Origin: Humulus lupulus
Lineage: Eukaryota; Streptophyta; Magnoliopsida; Rosales; Cannabaceae
Length of the DNA: 64,000 nt
NCBI RefSeq assembly: GCF_963169125.1
Contig: NC_084802.1
Location: 109,930,903-109,994,902 of the forward strand
Reading direction: 5' to 3'
The notes beneath the pieces were generated by a model that was given only the letters and a program-made list of their open reading frames with translations, was not told the origin of the DNA and did not search any database. Made by a program: the position numbers and the translations under genes. Below are positions 1 to 11,900 of the stretch, in pieces. Each line of letters opens with the position of its first letter. The first letter of the stretch is position 1.

Positions 1-539
1 AACTTGTCTCAAAACATCCCCAAATGCTCCCAAATTTTTTGGGTACTCTCATATACTTCAATGAAACACTTTGGATGCAAAAAGATGATTTATAAATGCC
101 TATACAAAAAGTCAACCCCCTCATGTTGACTTTAGTGAAATCGTTATGGTTTTGCACCTCTTTGGGTCCAACAAATTTCACCATGTATTTAACCAATCAT
201 AACACTTACATTACTCGATCTTGCGACACCAGGATTCGAGTCCATGTAAACAACCAGACACACTGACCTCATCAACGAGTGGTGAGTTTTGCTGAAGATA
301 GTTATTAGATGGAAAGTCGTCGTGATGACAGGTCGGAGAGTGTTCACAACACTCACTCTAAAAAATAAGAACCGGACCTAAGCGATCATCTCAAATCTAC
401 ACATAGTTTCTGCTGTAACCGTTAGTCTGACTTGCATGAGCACTTAAACTCACATCGGAGACAACAAAGTTGCAACAATGAGCTGAGTTACAGTTAGCCA
501 AGGGAAAACCCTCATGTGAGGCTTGATGAAGGGAACATC
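1..539. other. Unassigned sequence left of Tat element A
   Basis: No gene is recognisable here. Element A should have a leader, primer-binding site and 5' LTR upstream of its gag, but the primer-site motif seen in elements B and G (GTGCTTTCATTGAGAG) is absent and no LTR end can be placed. Either A is 5'-truncated near position 540 or its leader has decayed past recognition. This is simply the edge of what can be read. Confidence 0.5.
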
Positions 540-575
540 CCAATAAACCGAGCTTAAGCTTGGAGGGACAATAAC

Positions 576-1810
576 TTGGATAACGTGCAGCCCGGGATGG
601 GAGCTAATAACCAACTACCTAACAACCCGACAATGAGGGATCCAACCCAAGAACAACTTCTGTTAATGGAAGAGAAGATGAGACTCCTCCTAGTTGATAC
701 AAACAAGAACAACTGTGACTCTGATGAGGACCTCGAGCCTTTTTCTCCTTATACTTCAACAGTTCCCTATCCACAGGGTCTTATGATGCCACACATGATG
801 ACCTACGACAGAACTAACGATCCTTCTAACCAGATTGGGACTTTCAACACCTTGATAAGGACCCATAATGTGAGCATCGACCTACGATGTATTTTGTTCC
901 TAGCCACTTTGACAAGCACGACCAAAATGTGGTTTGACAAGTTTAAAAGGCTTATAATTAATTTCTAGAATCAATTATCATCACATTTTAAGAAGCAGTT
1001 TCAAGCTGTCAAGGAGATACGAGTGAAGGCCAATTCCTTGGCCAATTAAAGCAGCAATCGGGTGAGTCTCACAAGGCTTACATAAACTGGTTCAACAACA
1101 TTGCAGCTCGAGCAAGAGATTCTGACAATAGTGCCAAAGAAAGGGGTTAAGAACACCGATGAATTCTTGGCTAGAGCTAAAGAATGGATTACCCTCGAGG
1201 AGGCAGAATCCGCAATGGCAGGAACTAGTAGTACCCCCATTTAGCCCGCTACAGTGGTGACAAACTCTGTGGCACAAGCTCAGCTAATTACCCATAACAA
1301 CTAGGTGGGTAATAATAATAAGATGAAGGGAAATAATGAAGGCGACCAAGTAGGGTCCAAGAAAAACAAAGTTGGGGAAAAATACACCTTGATTTTCATT
1401 GTGTATACTAATCAAATGGATACATAGGAAAATATATATATCTGACTAACTCTTCTCGCCTCCCCTGGAAGAAGCCTGATCTCATGAAGAATCAACGGGC
1501 TAATAGAGACCCATCGAAGTTTTGTCGTTTTCATAACAACATTGGTCACACCATAGATGACCATCGCCAATTGAAGGACCAACTTGCAACGCTGATACAG
1601 GCTAGACCGTTAGCACAGTATGCTCAGAATCGGGTAGCTCCGAACCAGCATGTCGTACAAAATAAACAGCCAGCTCCGGGTAACCAGCCAAACCCATCTG
1701 CAGCTCTTCTAGCTCCGGAAAACCCACTCATTCCACTTCCATTAGAAGGGAGGTACATAGCCACGATCTCAGGAGGGCCACATTTAGCTGGAACAAGCAA
1801 TGGGGCCTAA
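576..1810 (+). pseudogene. Element A gag remnant
   Basis: Gag polyprotein remnant that would have formed the retrotransposon particle. The first open piece (576-968) carries the Gag core region, with motifs such as MPHMMTYDRTNDPSNQIGTF and TTKMWFDKFKRL matching the Retrotrans_gag family (PF03732). A stop near 966-968 interrupts the core, which continues in another frame as FKKQFQAVKEIR. The last piece (1,484-1,810) holds a zinc-knuckle-like segment, CRFHNNIGHTIDDH, in which the final Cys of the usual C-x2-H-x4-H-x4-C is His, followed by the Pro/Asn-rich linker that precedes protease. The family is clear; the gene is dead. Confidence 0.85.
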
Positions 1811-1839
1811 AAGAGATACATACAGGAATAGAAGACCCT

Positions 1840-2400
1840 GACGGTGCGATGTATACTCCCAAGCATCGCCTGCCAAAGCATCAAAAAATGGATAAATGAC
1901 CTATCAATTTTATGGAGGAGGACACAAGTCAAGTCCAATTCCTGCATAATGATTCGCTTGTGATAACCGTTCAGCTAGCCAATAGGAGAGTCCGAAGAAA
2001 TCTGATCGATAATGAGAGCATAGTGAATGTGTTATTCAGATCTACATTAGAAAAGACGGGACTCTCGGTCATAGACCTGAAAGCCTCTTAAACAACTCTG
2101 TATGGGTTTTCAGGAGAAGGTTTGGCAACAATAGGGACACTCAAGCTCATGGTGACAATCAATGAAAAAGCTCGAACAATGACAAAGATGCTCAAGTTTA
2201 TAGTTATAGATTGTCCAACTGCCTATAACACCATTTTATGGTGACATGCTTTAATAACATTTGAGGAAATAACTTATGTTCGACATCTAGCCATGAAACT
2301 CCCCACTCCAACGAGAATATGTACGATCATAGGAGACCAACTAGCTGCCAGAGAATGTTATACCATCTCAATTTAAAGGAATAATGCAGCCCAAGCAGCA
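1840..2400 (+). pseudogene. Element A aspartic protease remnant
   Basis: Remnant of the pepsin-like protease that processes Gag-Pol. The sequence parallels the intact-looking protease of element D. The block before the active site (about 1,915-1,980), the flap-like YGFSGEG segment near 2,101 and the FIVIDCPTAYNTIL stretch near 2,197-2,236 are all present. The active-site region reads LIDNESIVNVLF where the lineage normally has DNGSS, so the catalytic Gly is replaced. Stops at about 1,899 and 2,090 and further breaks before 2,400 make it nonfunctional. Confidence 0.75.
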
Positions 2401-4435
2401 AGAGATTGACCCGCGAATAGGCAAAGAAAAGTTGGAGCTCCAAGCTCTTGAGGAACTAGAAGAAGTAATCCTTGATTAGAAAGCAACTTCCAAAGCTATA
2501 AAGATTGGAAGAAATCTTAGTACTAACATAAAAATAACCTGATCGAGTTTCTAAGAAATATCCTCGACGTCTTCGCATGGTCACATGCCAACATGGTTAG
2601 TATCAATGCCAAACTAATCATGCACACGCTGAATCTATACAAGGACATACCAGCCAAACAACAAAATATTAGGTTATTGGAAAAAGAAAGAGGAGGAGCT
2701 CTAAAGGAAGAAGGAGCTCGCCTCTTAAAGTACGGGTTCACCAGGGAAGCAAAATATCCGACCTGGATAGATAACCTCGTTTTCGTCCCAAAACCTAATG
2801 AAAAATGGAGAACCTGCATCGACTTCTCCGATCTCACCAAAGCCTGCCCAAAGGATTGTTTTCCTTTGCCAAGAATTGATCAGGTCGTAGATGCCACGGC
2901 CGGTCACAAGCTCATGTCATTCATGGATGTATATTCTAGATATAACCATATCGCGATGAACTCTGCTAACCAAAAGTAGACAAGTTTTATGGCCGAGCAT
3001 AGCGTCTATTGCTACAACATCAAGCCCTTCGGGCAAAAGAATGAAGGAACTATATATTATAGGCTGGTGAACAAAAAGTTCATCAACTAGATCGGTTAAA
3101 ACATGGAAGTGTATGTCGATGACATACTGGTCAAGTCAAAGACTGCCAGTAACCATGTGGTCAACTTGGAAGAATGTTTCACTGTGCTAAGAAATTACGA
3201 CATGAAGGTAAATCCCCATAAGTGTACCTTCGGTGTCTCGTCGAGGAAATTCTTAGGCTTCATTGTGAATTCAATGGGGATTGAAGCCAGCCCAGAGAAG
3301 ATAAAGGATGTCCAAAGTTTAACAGGATGAATTGTCGCTCTAAATCGCTTTATGTTAAAGTCCACTGATAAATGTCTCCCTTTTTATAACTTATTAAGGG
3401 GGAAAAAAATTTGAATGGGAAAATGAATGTGAGCTAGCCTTCCAGGATCTGAAGAAACATCTAGTTGAACCTCCCATTCTATCAAAGCCTATTAGTAGAG
3501 AGGCTTTGTACCTTTATATGGTTGTGATAGAAAATGCGGTCAGTGCAGTTTTAGTTCAAGAGGAGGACGGATCTGAAAAGTTGTTCTATTACACCAGGAA
3601 GAGGCTATTGGGAGTTGAAACTCGGTATCCTCTGATGGAGAGACTCACGTTCTATCTAGCGTTAGCCTCGAGGAAGCTACATCCTTACTTCTAGTCCTAC
3701 ACAATACACGTCTTAATTGATCAGCCTTTAAGGAATGTTTTATGAAAACGTGAAACATTGAGACAGTTGCTAAAGTGGGCCATCGAACTTAGCCAGTTGG
3801 AGATTTTGTATAAACTGCGATCAGCTATCAAGAGGCAGGCCTTAGCTGATTTCGTGGCTAAGTGCACAGGATTTCAGGACGAACCTATGAGGGAACATGT
3901 GCAAGAATTATGGAAACTGTTCGTTGACGAGTCATCTAATGAGAACGGTTCAAGAGCTAGAATCATTTTGATTACTTCAGAAGGGCATCACTTCCACAAT
4001 GCTCTAAGATTCAGACTTTGTGCCTAAAAAACAATGCTGAATACGAAGCCTTGCTAGCTGGAATTTGAATCGCCAAGGAGATAAAAAGATAAGGCCATCC
4101 AGTGCTTCAATGATTCGCAACTCGTAGTAAACCAAGTATTGGGATAAAACCAGGCTCATGGAATCAAAATGGTTGCATAGCCAGAGTAAAGGGCGAATTG
4201 TTAGAGTTCGAGTTTTATTCTATCGAACAAGTATCCCGCAAACAGAACACCAACGCAAACGCATTAGCTCGGCTTGCCACAACCAAGGAAGCAGACATGT
4301 TGAACGTAGTTCTAGTTGAATTCCTGGGAAAGCCAAGCATAGAAGGGGAATATGCAAAAAACAAAAATCAAACCAATTCATACAGGGTCGACTTGGATGA
4401 CTCCAATCATAGATTACCTCACTCCGTAAGACTAC
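2401..4435 (+). pseudogene. Element A reverse transcriptase and RNase H, truncated by insertion
   Basis: Reverse transcriptase remnant. The conserved KWRTCIDFSDLTKACPKDCF block (about 2,803-2,862), FPLPRIDQ and the MEVYVDDILVKSKT catalytic loop (from 3,103) are visible. The first RNase H domain covers about 3,480-3,700 (YYTRKRLLGVETRYPLMERL). A second RNase H, the extra one typical of Tat elements, begins near 3,905 (LWKLFVDESSNENGSRARII). Several stops and frameshifts separate these blocks. At 4,435 the sequence is cut by element B in the linker before integrase. The A reading frame resumes immediately after the B target duplication at 18,163. Confidence 0.85.
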
Positions 4436-5177
4436 TATTGACGCGGTCTTTTGCCAACATAGGATTAAGAAATCCAATTAGAGAGATTAAGAATGATAAT
4501 AAACCATAAATATAAACTCACAAAAATTTTATGAGGTTCACTGGTTAAAATCCACCTAGTCCAAGAGTCACTCTTATTCTTCTTTGGGACTCTTGAGGAA
4601 ATTTTTTATGGCAATTTTAGCTGAGTTTTTGCATACCAAACGTCGGTCCCTTTTTACTGCCAATTCCCCTTATATTTATAGGGAATTATGATGGAGAATA
4701 TTGGGTAATCGTACTATAAATGGTAACATAAAGGATTGGGTAACTTCCCAAATAATTGGATACATAAATACCCTAATAATGCCTATTTCCATTTACAAAT
4801 CAATAAATGTATATAACGATTGTGTGCATTTATTGTACATATTGGGCATCTGAGTCTATAGCGATTCTTCCATGTGCATCTTTGAACTGCCTTGAGCTAG
4901 ATGCCACCCTCGAACTGGATATAACCTTCGTAGGACGGACTGACTCAGATAATACTGAAACTTAATGAAGGTGTTCTGGACATTGGAAACTTTGATCTTT
5001 GTCATCCATGCTACACATGATCTGAATGATCCTGGGCTATTCCAGACTAAGTGACACAGCCTCATGCTGTTTGACTTGGAGTCAGCAAGACATATCTGAA
5101 GTCTTGCATCCTTTATTTATTAAGTGCCAATTGTACCCCAAGCAAGATAGTTGAGCTCGTGTTTTTAGGGTACAACA
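4436..5177 (-). repeat. Element B 3' LTR
   Basis: Matches 17,435-18,162 along its length. On the minus strand it starts TGTTGTACCC at 5,177, directly after a purine tract, and ends near GCGTCAATA at 4,436, where the canonical terminal CA has decayed (the plus strand reads TATTGACGC against TGTTGACGC in the other LTR). It has about 27 bp just inside its start that the 5' LTR lacks. Confidence 0.9.
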
Positions 5178-5196
5178 TTTGTCCCCAAGCTTGCTC
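5178..5196 (-). other. Element B polypurine tract
   Basis: On the minus strand the bases immediately before the 3' LTR read GCAAGCTTGGGGACAAA, a purine-rich stretch ending exactly at the LTR start. This is the expected position and character of the plus-strand primer for reverse transcription. Confidence 0.7.
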
Positions 5197-6188
5197 GTGC
5201 ATGATGTCAATTCTGACACGCACAGTAGGGACTTTTCGGCTTCTTTCGTGAGAAAATGTTACCACCTACTCACTCGAGTACGGGACACGTGTCTGCTTGT
5301 TATAAGCATCTGTTCAGGTTTCGAGTACTATGACAGTTGTCCTATCAACCTTTTGTCCATGTTTAGTTTATTTAATTCTGACCCTCGGATCTCTACCTGC
5401 TTTAATCATGTGGCTCAAATTTGTCCCCAATTTGTTGTATAAATATGAGAAAAAGGCATGTCGCTCACCACCTTTTCTTTCAAATTTTCCTTTCTTACAT
5501 CTCTCCAAAAAGTCTCAGAAATCATTTTTAGTTTCTTACCTCTCAAAAATCCCTTCAACAGTTATCTCCTAGCTTCAGAAATCTTCACTATCCTTCATCC
5601 TTTTACAACCTCGATCAAGAACCAATATGTAAGTACGTCTACACTCTAGTTTAAATTTCTTTTCACTCATTTTGTTTTCAAGTTTATGAAATTTTCCAGT
5701 GTGTTATCCCTATTTTTGTTCTATACAGGTTCAGTTTGACTTATACTAGGCCGAAACAAATATGACTAGAACGGTTAAATTAAGTGCATAAAAAAGATGT
5801 AAATTTTCTGGGGTTTTTTCTAGGATTATATGTTAAATGTGTGAGTCTTTTGGTCTGGAAGGTGAAGGGTTTAGGCTCAAATTCATGTAGCTTAAGGGAC
5901 ACGATATTAGGGTGGTTTTGCATTAAATCATTTTCGAAACCACTGTGTCTGATACACGCGAATCCCAAAGTTTCAGCACCTTCTCGAGATTAGGGCTCGT
6001 AAATTATGGACACGTGTGGGACTACGCGTCAGGGTATTAAGCCTGCACTTAACATGTAGATGTTTTAGGTCAAGTAGAGAAGCCTTAGAATTTTAGGTCA
6101 TCGTTTCTACCATTATTTATAACTAGGTTATATCCCTAGCTCACCTCTAATGAGTCATTTTGAAATCAAGTGAACTAAAACAATAGTC
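5197..6188 (+). promoter_or_regulatory. Promoter and leader of element B antisense extra ORF
   Basis: This region drives the extra ORF on the strand opposite to B's gag-pol. A TATA box, TATAAATA, sits at 5,438-5,445. A palindromic GACACGTGTC, containing a CACGTG G-box, sits at 5,284-5,293, about 150 bp upstream. The translation start is at 6,189, so the leader would be about 700 nt and may hold an intron. Element D has the same two elements at similar spacing upstream of its extra ORF. That conservation supports promoter function, which is otherwise an inference. Confidence 0.55.
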
Positions 6189-8696
6189 ATGGCCTCTCAA
6201 AATAAGAAGACCATGACAGGCTTCTTTTCTGAAGGCAAGGATAAGCATATTGCCCCCGAGACCCCCATTCCCCACTTTGGTCTAGTGGTGGAGAAGGAGA
6301 ACGAGGTAAGACCTGACAGTTTTTTTGAGGCCCAGAGGATCGTGTCTCAAATTACTTCTCAACCCAAAGTAAATAAAATAATCCTAAGTCACGGGATCAA
6401 GATGAATCCTAACTTCTACGCTCGACCTCCTTTGGAAGGTGAGCGAAACTGTACCCCGTTGGAGGACGACTTTAGGGTTTGGAGTGATGAACACCTGAAG
6501 GTAGGTGCCTTCCTCCCACTGGATCAGTATTTTGTGGACTTCCTTAATTACGTAAATCTCGTCCCATTCCAGGTCCCACCAAATTCCTATCGCCTCCTTG
6601 CGAGGTTAAAATATCTATTTCTCAAGAACGAGTGTGAGGTCCCCACCACATAGGATATTTTATATTTTTATATCTAAAGGCCAATCAAGACATTAAAACT
6701 TGAGGTGATGGTTTCTACTTCCTCACCCGGTTTCCCGAATCTGCTAGCATCATCGACCTCCCCAGCCATCCAAATGACTTCAAAGACCAGTTCTTTATGT
6801 CAAACGAATTCTGAAACTGTGATTAACGTTATTTTAACCGGCCTCATAAGTATCTTTACTTTTATACTCTTCATCTGAATTCTTTACTTTTGCTAAGTTT
6901 TACTTATACTGATCAAGTTGTTATCTTGTGTAGCTATTTATAAAAGAATGACATGGCCTGAGAACCTTGGGGGTCAATACAATACCCTGGCCAATGCTCT
7001 CGTCGAGGAGATGGAGTTTAGGGTGGTGGTGAATGATGCCACCATGGTGGCCTGTAAGCTGATTAGTTAAGATCAGACACTGGCCATCAGGCCTCAAGAT
7101 CTTCCCGAGGGGCTACCTCCAGTCGTTGAGGAGGTCGCATTGTTGGTGTGTAAAAGAATGATCGCTGAAGGCATGCAGGATTCTGACCAAGGTCGTGCCA
7201 AACCAGGGGCAGCAGCTGACACCTCTGGCTAAGGTAATAAAGATACAGAAATAAATTGAGTTGCTGCCAGTTTTGCACTAACTCGATTCAATCTGAGGCA
7301 ACTTATGAGCAGACATCCTAAAGACTCGGACCAATTGGTCATTTGCCATGATTTTTCCTACCCCAAATATAACGTAGTAATAGATAAAACTTTACATTTC
7401 AGGTCCACCATTTTTTAACATTATGGCACAAACCTCCTGTCATGTTGTTCCTTGTGTCATGGTTCCTTTACCCCAGGTATTAGCCAGGCCAAATATGAGC
7501 CTAGCCTGGATGAGGATCCTGAACCTAGTAGGTCTCATGAAATACTAATGTAAGAATCTCCCACCCCCCCAATAATCCAAGAGTTAGAGGTTATGTTTAG
7601 CCTGATGCATAATCTATATCTGATCATTGTAGTTTCCTCCTTTAGTTTGGTGGTTAAGGTTCTTGTTATGTTGCTTTTTGTTGCTTACACAGTTAGAATT
7701 ATAAAACTATGTTCTAACTTTTATGTTCGTCCTTGCAGAAGAAGATAGAGCCTCAAGAATATCTTCAACACCAGCCCTACGATCAAGAGGCCGAGGATTT
7801 TGAAGAAAACTAAGTCTAGAACTAGAGTTGCTGTTGGTTCTCCAGCCAAGACAAAGGGAACCAGTTCCTCCCAAAAGCAGCTCTAGCCCTCCATGGTTAC
7901 GACCCAAGAGGCCCCTCTCCCAAATCCTAGTGATCCTTCTCATATCCCGCGGGTCGTCAAAGTCACAACCCCAATTACCACAATCCCATGTCCTCTCATT
8001 GAGGTGGGAAAACATTTAGAACCCATGCACGGTTTGCTCCAGGAGATCGTGATCCATATGGCGAAGCATGCCAACCTGGTCAGCACCAAAGAGTTGCAGG
8101 CCATAGAAGAAGACCCTCAGCAACCGTCCTCGACTCTACGTTGGGGATGACTCTAAACGTAAATCTTATCCTGATCTTCCTTCTTTTAGTTCCATGTTCT
8201 CACAAACTGAACTCTCATTAATCATTAATCGCAGTCTTGTATGGCCCAGATCTGAGGTATTGCTCAAATCCGAGCTGAGGTGGAAACCTCCCAGAACAAC
8301 AAAAAAATTGCTAAGGCACAAGCTTTGAAGGTGATTCAGAGCCGCGATTAGCTTTTGAAAGAGGTTGAGGACCGTAAGCTAAAGATTTCGGAGGTCGAGG
8401 AGAATTCTCTGTCCAAGGCCAAGGAGGATGTTTCCTAAATCGAGGAGCTTGAGTTTCAGGTGAAAGGCCATGAGGCCTTGATTGAGAGCACCTTGGAGGA
8501 GATGTTCTATTGATTTTGGGCGAACAATCAAGACAGGGATTTCTCATTCCTTGATGCCGAGGTCTGGGAGCGCTACCTTGCCAAGTTTCAAGACCAGTTG
8601 GCAAAAGAGCCCGGGGAGACCGTTTCTAGGGCTGGAGCTGATGGAGGAGAGGAAGAGATGTCATCAAGGGGGAAAACGGCCGGAGGTCAAGGATGA
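6189..8696 (+). pseudogene. Element B extra ORF, PF04195-like with coiled-coil tail
   Basis: Convergent gene opposite gag-pol. The first exon (6,189-6,653) encodes 154 residues and starts with a polar N-terminus. It then has PIPHFGLVVEKENEVRPDSF, a segment ending ARPPLEGERNCTPLEDDF, and VWSDEHLKVGAFLPLDQYF, which resembles the putative gypsy-type transposon family PF04195. The homologous region continues past the stop at 6,651 in shifted frames (about 6,660-6,850). The C-terminal exon (about 8,236-8,696) encodes a heptad-like charged stretch and the tail motif DFSFLDAEVWERYLAKFQDQ shared with elements A and D. Internal stops at about 8,350, 8,440 and 8,510 show decay. Function is unknown. Confidence 0.75.
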
Positions 8697-9284
8697 GAGG
8701 ACTTCCACATGTTTCTTATTTTTTATTGTCAAGGGTATTGCGAATCCTTGTAAAGAGACATTTTAGGCTGTGACTATTTACACATATTTTCCTTATATAT
8801 GTTGATTTTTTATATAATTATATATGTTCAATATTGGTGCTACCCCTTTCTATTGATTATTATCATGTTTATAAACTTTTGAAGCTATTATACACTTGCA
8901 TAGTTGTAGAGTGTGCTTTTTCGATCGAGACATGTGCTTGATAGTTTGACCAGTTAATTTTTAGTCTTTGACCTAGTTATATCCAGGAGTTTTGATCGCC
9001 TATTTGCGCATAGATGTTAGAATTTAGGCCTCGGACCTAGTTTGGCTCCAGGATTTTTGTGCCTAGTTAAATTCTAGGATTTTTTTTGTTTTTACTTTGA
9101 ATTTTCTTAATTAGTTAGTATTTGAAATTTCTTTGAAAACTCAAGTTTAAAAAGCCGTAAACTCTCCAAATTTCCAAATTCTAAGTTGCAAAAATTTATC
9201 TTAAGTTTGTAAAATATTTCAAAAATTTAATCCTTACAAAAGATGAATTATATAGAGTCTAACAAAAATTTCCTATCATTAGTA
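8697..9284. other. Convergent intergenic spacer of element B
   Basis: AT-rich spacer between the 3' end of the extra ORF (+) and the end of pol (-). It shows short T-runs and TA-rich tracts but no clear tandem array, unlike the corresponding spacers in elements D and G. No gene is seen. Confidence 0.6.
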
Positions 9285-11900
9285 ATACTTCTTGAGATGC
9301 TAGGCGTTCCAAGTTCGTGGGACCATCTCTCCGTTTAACCGAGCTAGTCTGAAAGTTCCTTCCTGTAAGATCTCCACGACTTGATACAGTCCTTCCAAGT
9401 TTGGTCCTAGTACACCATCTTTAGGGTCTTTGTTTGCTTGGAATACCCTCTGAAGCACCAAATCTCCTAGTTCAAGTCTCCACTCTTTGACTTTTGAGTT
9501 GAAGTAGTGCACCACCCTTTACTGGTAATGGGCAAGTTGTAGCTAAGATTCTTCTCATCGCTCTTTAATTAAATCCAAGGATGCATTAAGTAAGTCGTGA
9601 TTCCGATCTTGGTCAAAGGTCTTTTACCTGTGCGACGTTACCAAAGCCTCGACTGGGAGCATAGCTTCACTTCCAAAAGTTAGAGAGAAGGGAGTATGTC
9701 TAGTGGAAGTGCGATGTGAGGTCCTATAGGCCTAGAGTACTTGTGGGAGCTGCTCGGGCCATATACCTTTAGCATCCTTTAGTCGTTTCTTTAGATTCAC
9801 CTTGAGGGCTTTATTTACTTCCTCGGCCTGCCCTAGGCCTAAGGGTATTCCACTGAAGGTAAGCTCTTAATTATGTTGTATTTCTCGCAGAAAGTTGTGA
9901 ACAAGTCGCTATAAAATTGTGTCCCATTGTCCAACACAATCTTCTTTTGGATTCCAAAACAACATATTATGTTCTTTACCACAAAGTTCAGTATTCTCTT
10001 CTAGGTTATAGTTTCCAGTGGTTCAATCTCATCCAACTTTGTGAAATAGTCGATTGCAACAACCGCGTAACGAACTCTTCCCTTTCCAGTTGGCAACGAT
10101 CCAATTAGGTCAATCCCCCATACAACGAATGGCCATGGAAAGGAGATCATGGTTAACTCCATGGGTGTAGCTCGGGTGATGGTTGCAAAGCGTTGGCATT
10201 TTTCACACTTGAGGACATATGACATATGAGGACATATGAGCCAAAAATAGCCCTTCCTTTACATCTTTAGGGCCAAGCTTTGCCCCCCAACGTGGTCTCC
10301 ACAAAACCGTTTATGAATTTTTCTAAGGATAACTTGCAATTCCTTGGCAAGACAGATCTTAGAAGAGGCATTGAGTGACCTTGTCTGTATCGAATCCCCT
10401 CAACCATAACATACCTTGAGAGCTGGTATAGTAGGTTTTGCGCATCCTTTCGGTTTTTAGGTAGTTTTTCGGACTCGAGGTAATGATTAGAGTCATCCAA
10501 GTCGAATCTTCACAAATCATTCCTACCGCTCTCAGCTTTTCTTCTATACTTGGTTTTTCCACGAATTCTACGAGAATCACTTTCAATGTGTACGCTTCTT
10601 TGGTGGTAGTAAGTCGGGCTAAAGCCTCTACATTTGTGTTCTGCTCGCGTGGAATTTGTTCAATGGAGTAAAATTAAAACTCTGAAAGTTCACTTTTCAC
10701 CTTAGCTAGATAAGCTGCCATTTTGATTCCCTGAGCTTGATATTCCCTCAATACTTGAATAATGACGAGCTGAGAATCGTTGAAACATTGAATTGTCTTT
10801 GCTTTCAACTCCTTTGCTACCCGAACTCCGGGCAACAAAGCCTTTTTCTCCTCTACATTGTTGGATGCGTTAAAACAGAATCTCAGTTGTATGGAAGTGA
10901 TGTCCTTTAAGTGTAATTAAGATTATGCCCGCTCCGAGTCTGTTCTCGTTGGATGACTCGTCAATGAAGAGTTTCCACAATTCTTGTACTGGTTCCCTCA
11001 TAGGCTCGTTCTGGAACCCAGTAAATTCAGCTAAGAAATCAGCGAGTACTTGGCCCTTTATTTCTGCCCGTGGCTTGTATAATATTTCAAATTGACTAAG
11101 TTCGACGGCCCACTTCAACAAATTTCCCGATGCTTCAAGCTTTTGGAAAGACCTTCCTTAAACTTTGATCGGTTAAGACGTGTATGGTGAGGGATTGAAA
11201 ATATGGTATGAGCTTCCTCGAAGCCAAGATTAAGTAGAATGTGAGTTTTTCAATTAGAGGATATCTGGAGTTAGCTCCCAAAAGCCTCTTACTTATGTAG
11301 TATACTAGTTTTTATGCTCAATTTTTTTCTCGAACTAACACAGCGCTAACCGCATTCTCCGTTACTGCTAAGTATAGGTATAGGCATTCCTCTGCAACCG
11401 GTTTTATAAGAAGAAGGGTTCGACAAAATGTGTCTTTAGATCTTGAAATGCATGTTCGCATTCATCTGTCCACTCAAATTGTCTATTCCCCTTGAGCAAA
11501 TTATAGAAGGGGAGGCATTTTGTCGTGGACTTGGACACAGCCGATTTAAGGCCGTGACTTTTCCAGTTAAGCTCTGGACTTCTTTATGCAACATGGGTGA
11601 CATAATTTCTAACAACGATCTGATTTTTTTAGGGTTTCCCTCGATCACCCTTGAGTTAACTATAAAGCCCAGAAATTTCTCTGACGAGACTCCAAAGGTG
11701 CACTTCTGGGGGTTTAGCTTCATATGATATTTCCTCAGTATGCTAAAACATTCTTCCAGATTGAATACATGGTTACTGGTAGTTTTTGACTTGACAAGCA
11801 TATCATCGACATACACTTCCATGTTTTTCCCAATCTAGTCAACGAACATTTTGTTGACTAACCTCTCATATGTGGCACGAATGTTGAACCCAAAAGAGGG
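9285..11900 (-). pseudogene. Element B pol C-terminal half: RT end, RNases H, integrase
   Basis: Read leftward from 11,900. The RT catalytic loop MEVYVDDMLVKSKT lies at about 11,822-11,781. The second RNase H (LWKLFIDESSNENRLGAGII) is near 10,990-10,920. The integrase core has WPFVVWGIDLIGSLPTGKGR and AVVAIDYFTK near 10,135-10,030, and a zinc-finger remnant KCEKCQRF precedes it. The integrase C-terminal segment GDLVLQRVFQANKDPKDGVL is near 9,460-9,400 and ends close to 9,285. A stop occurs just before the RT catalytic loop, with others throughout. The insert C separates this half from the RT N-terminal half. Confidence 0.85.
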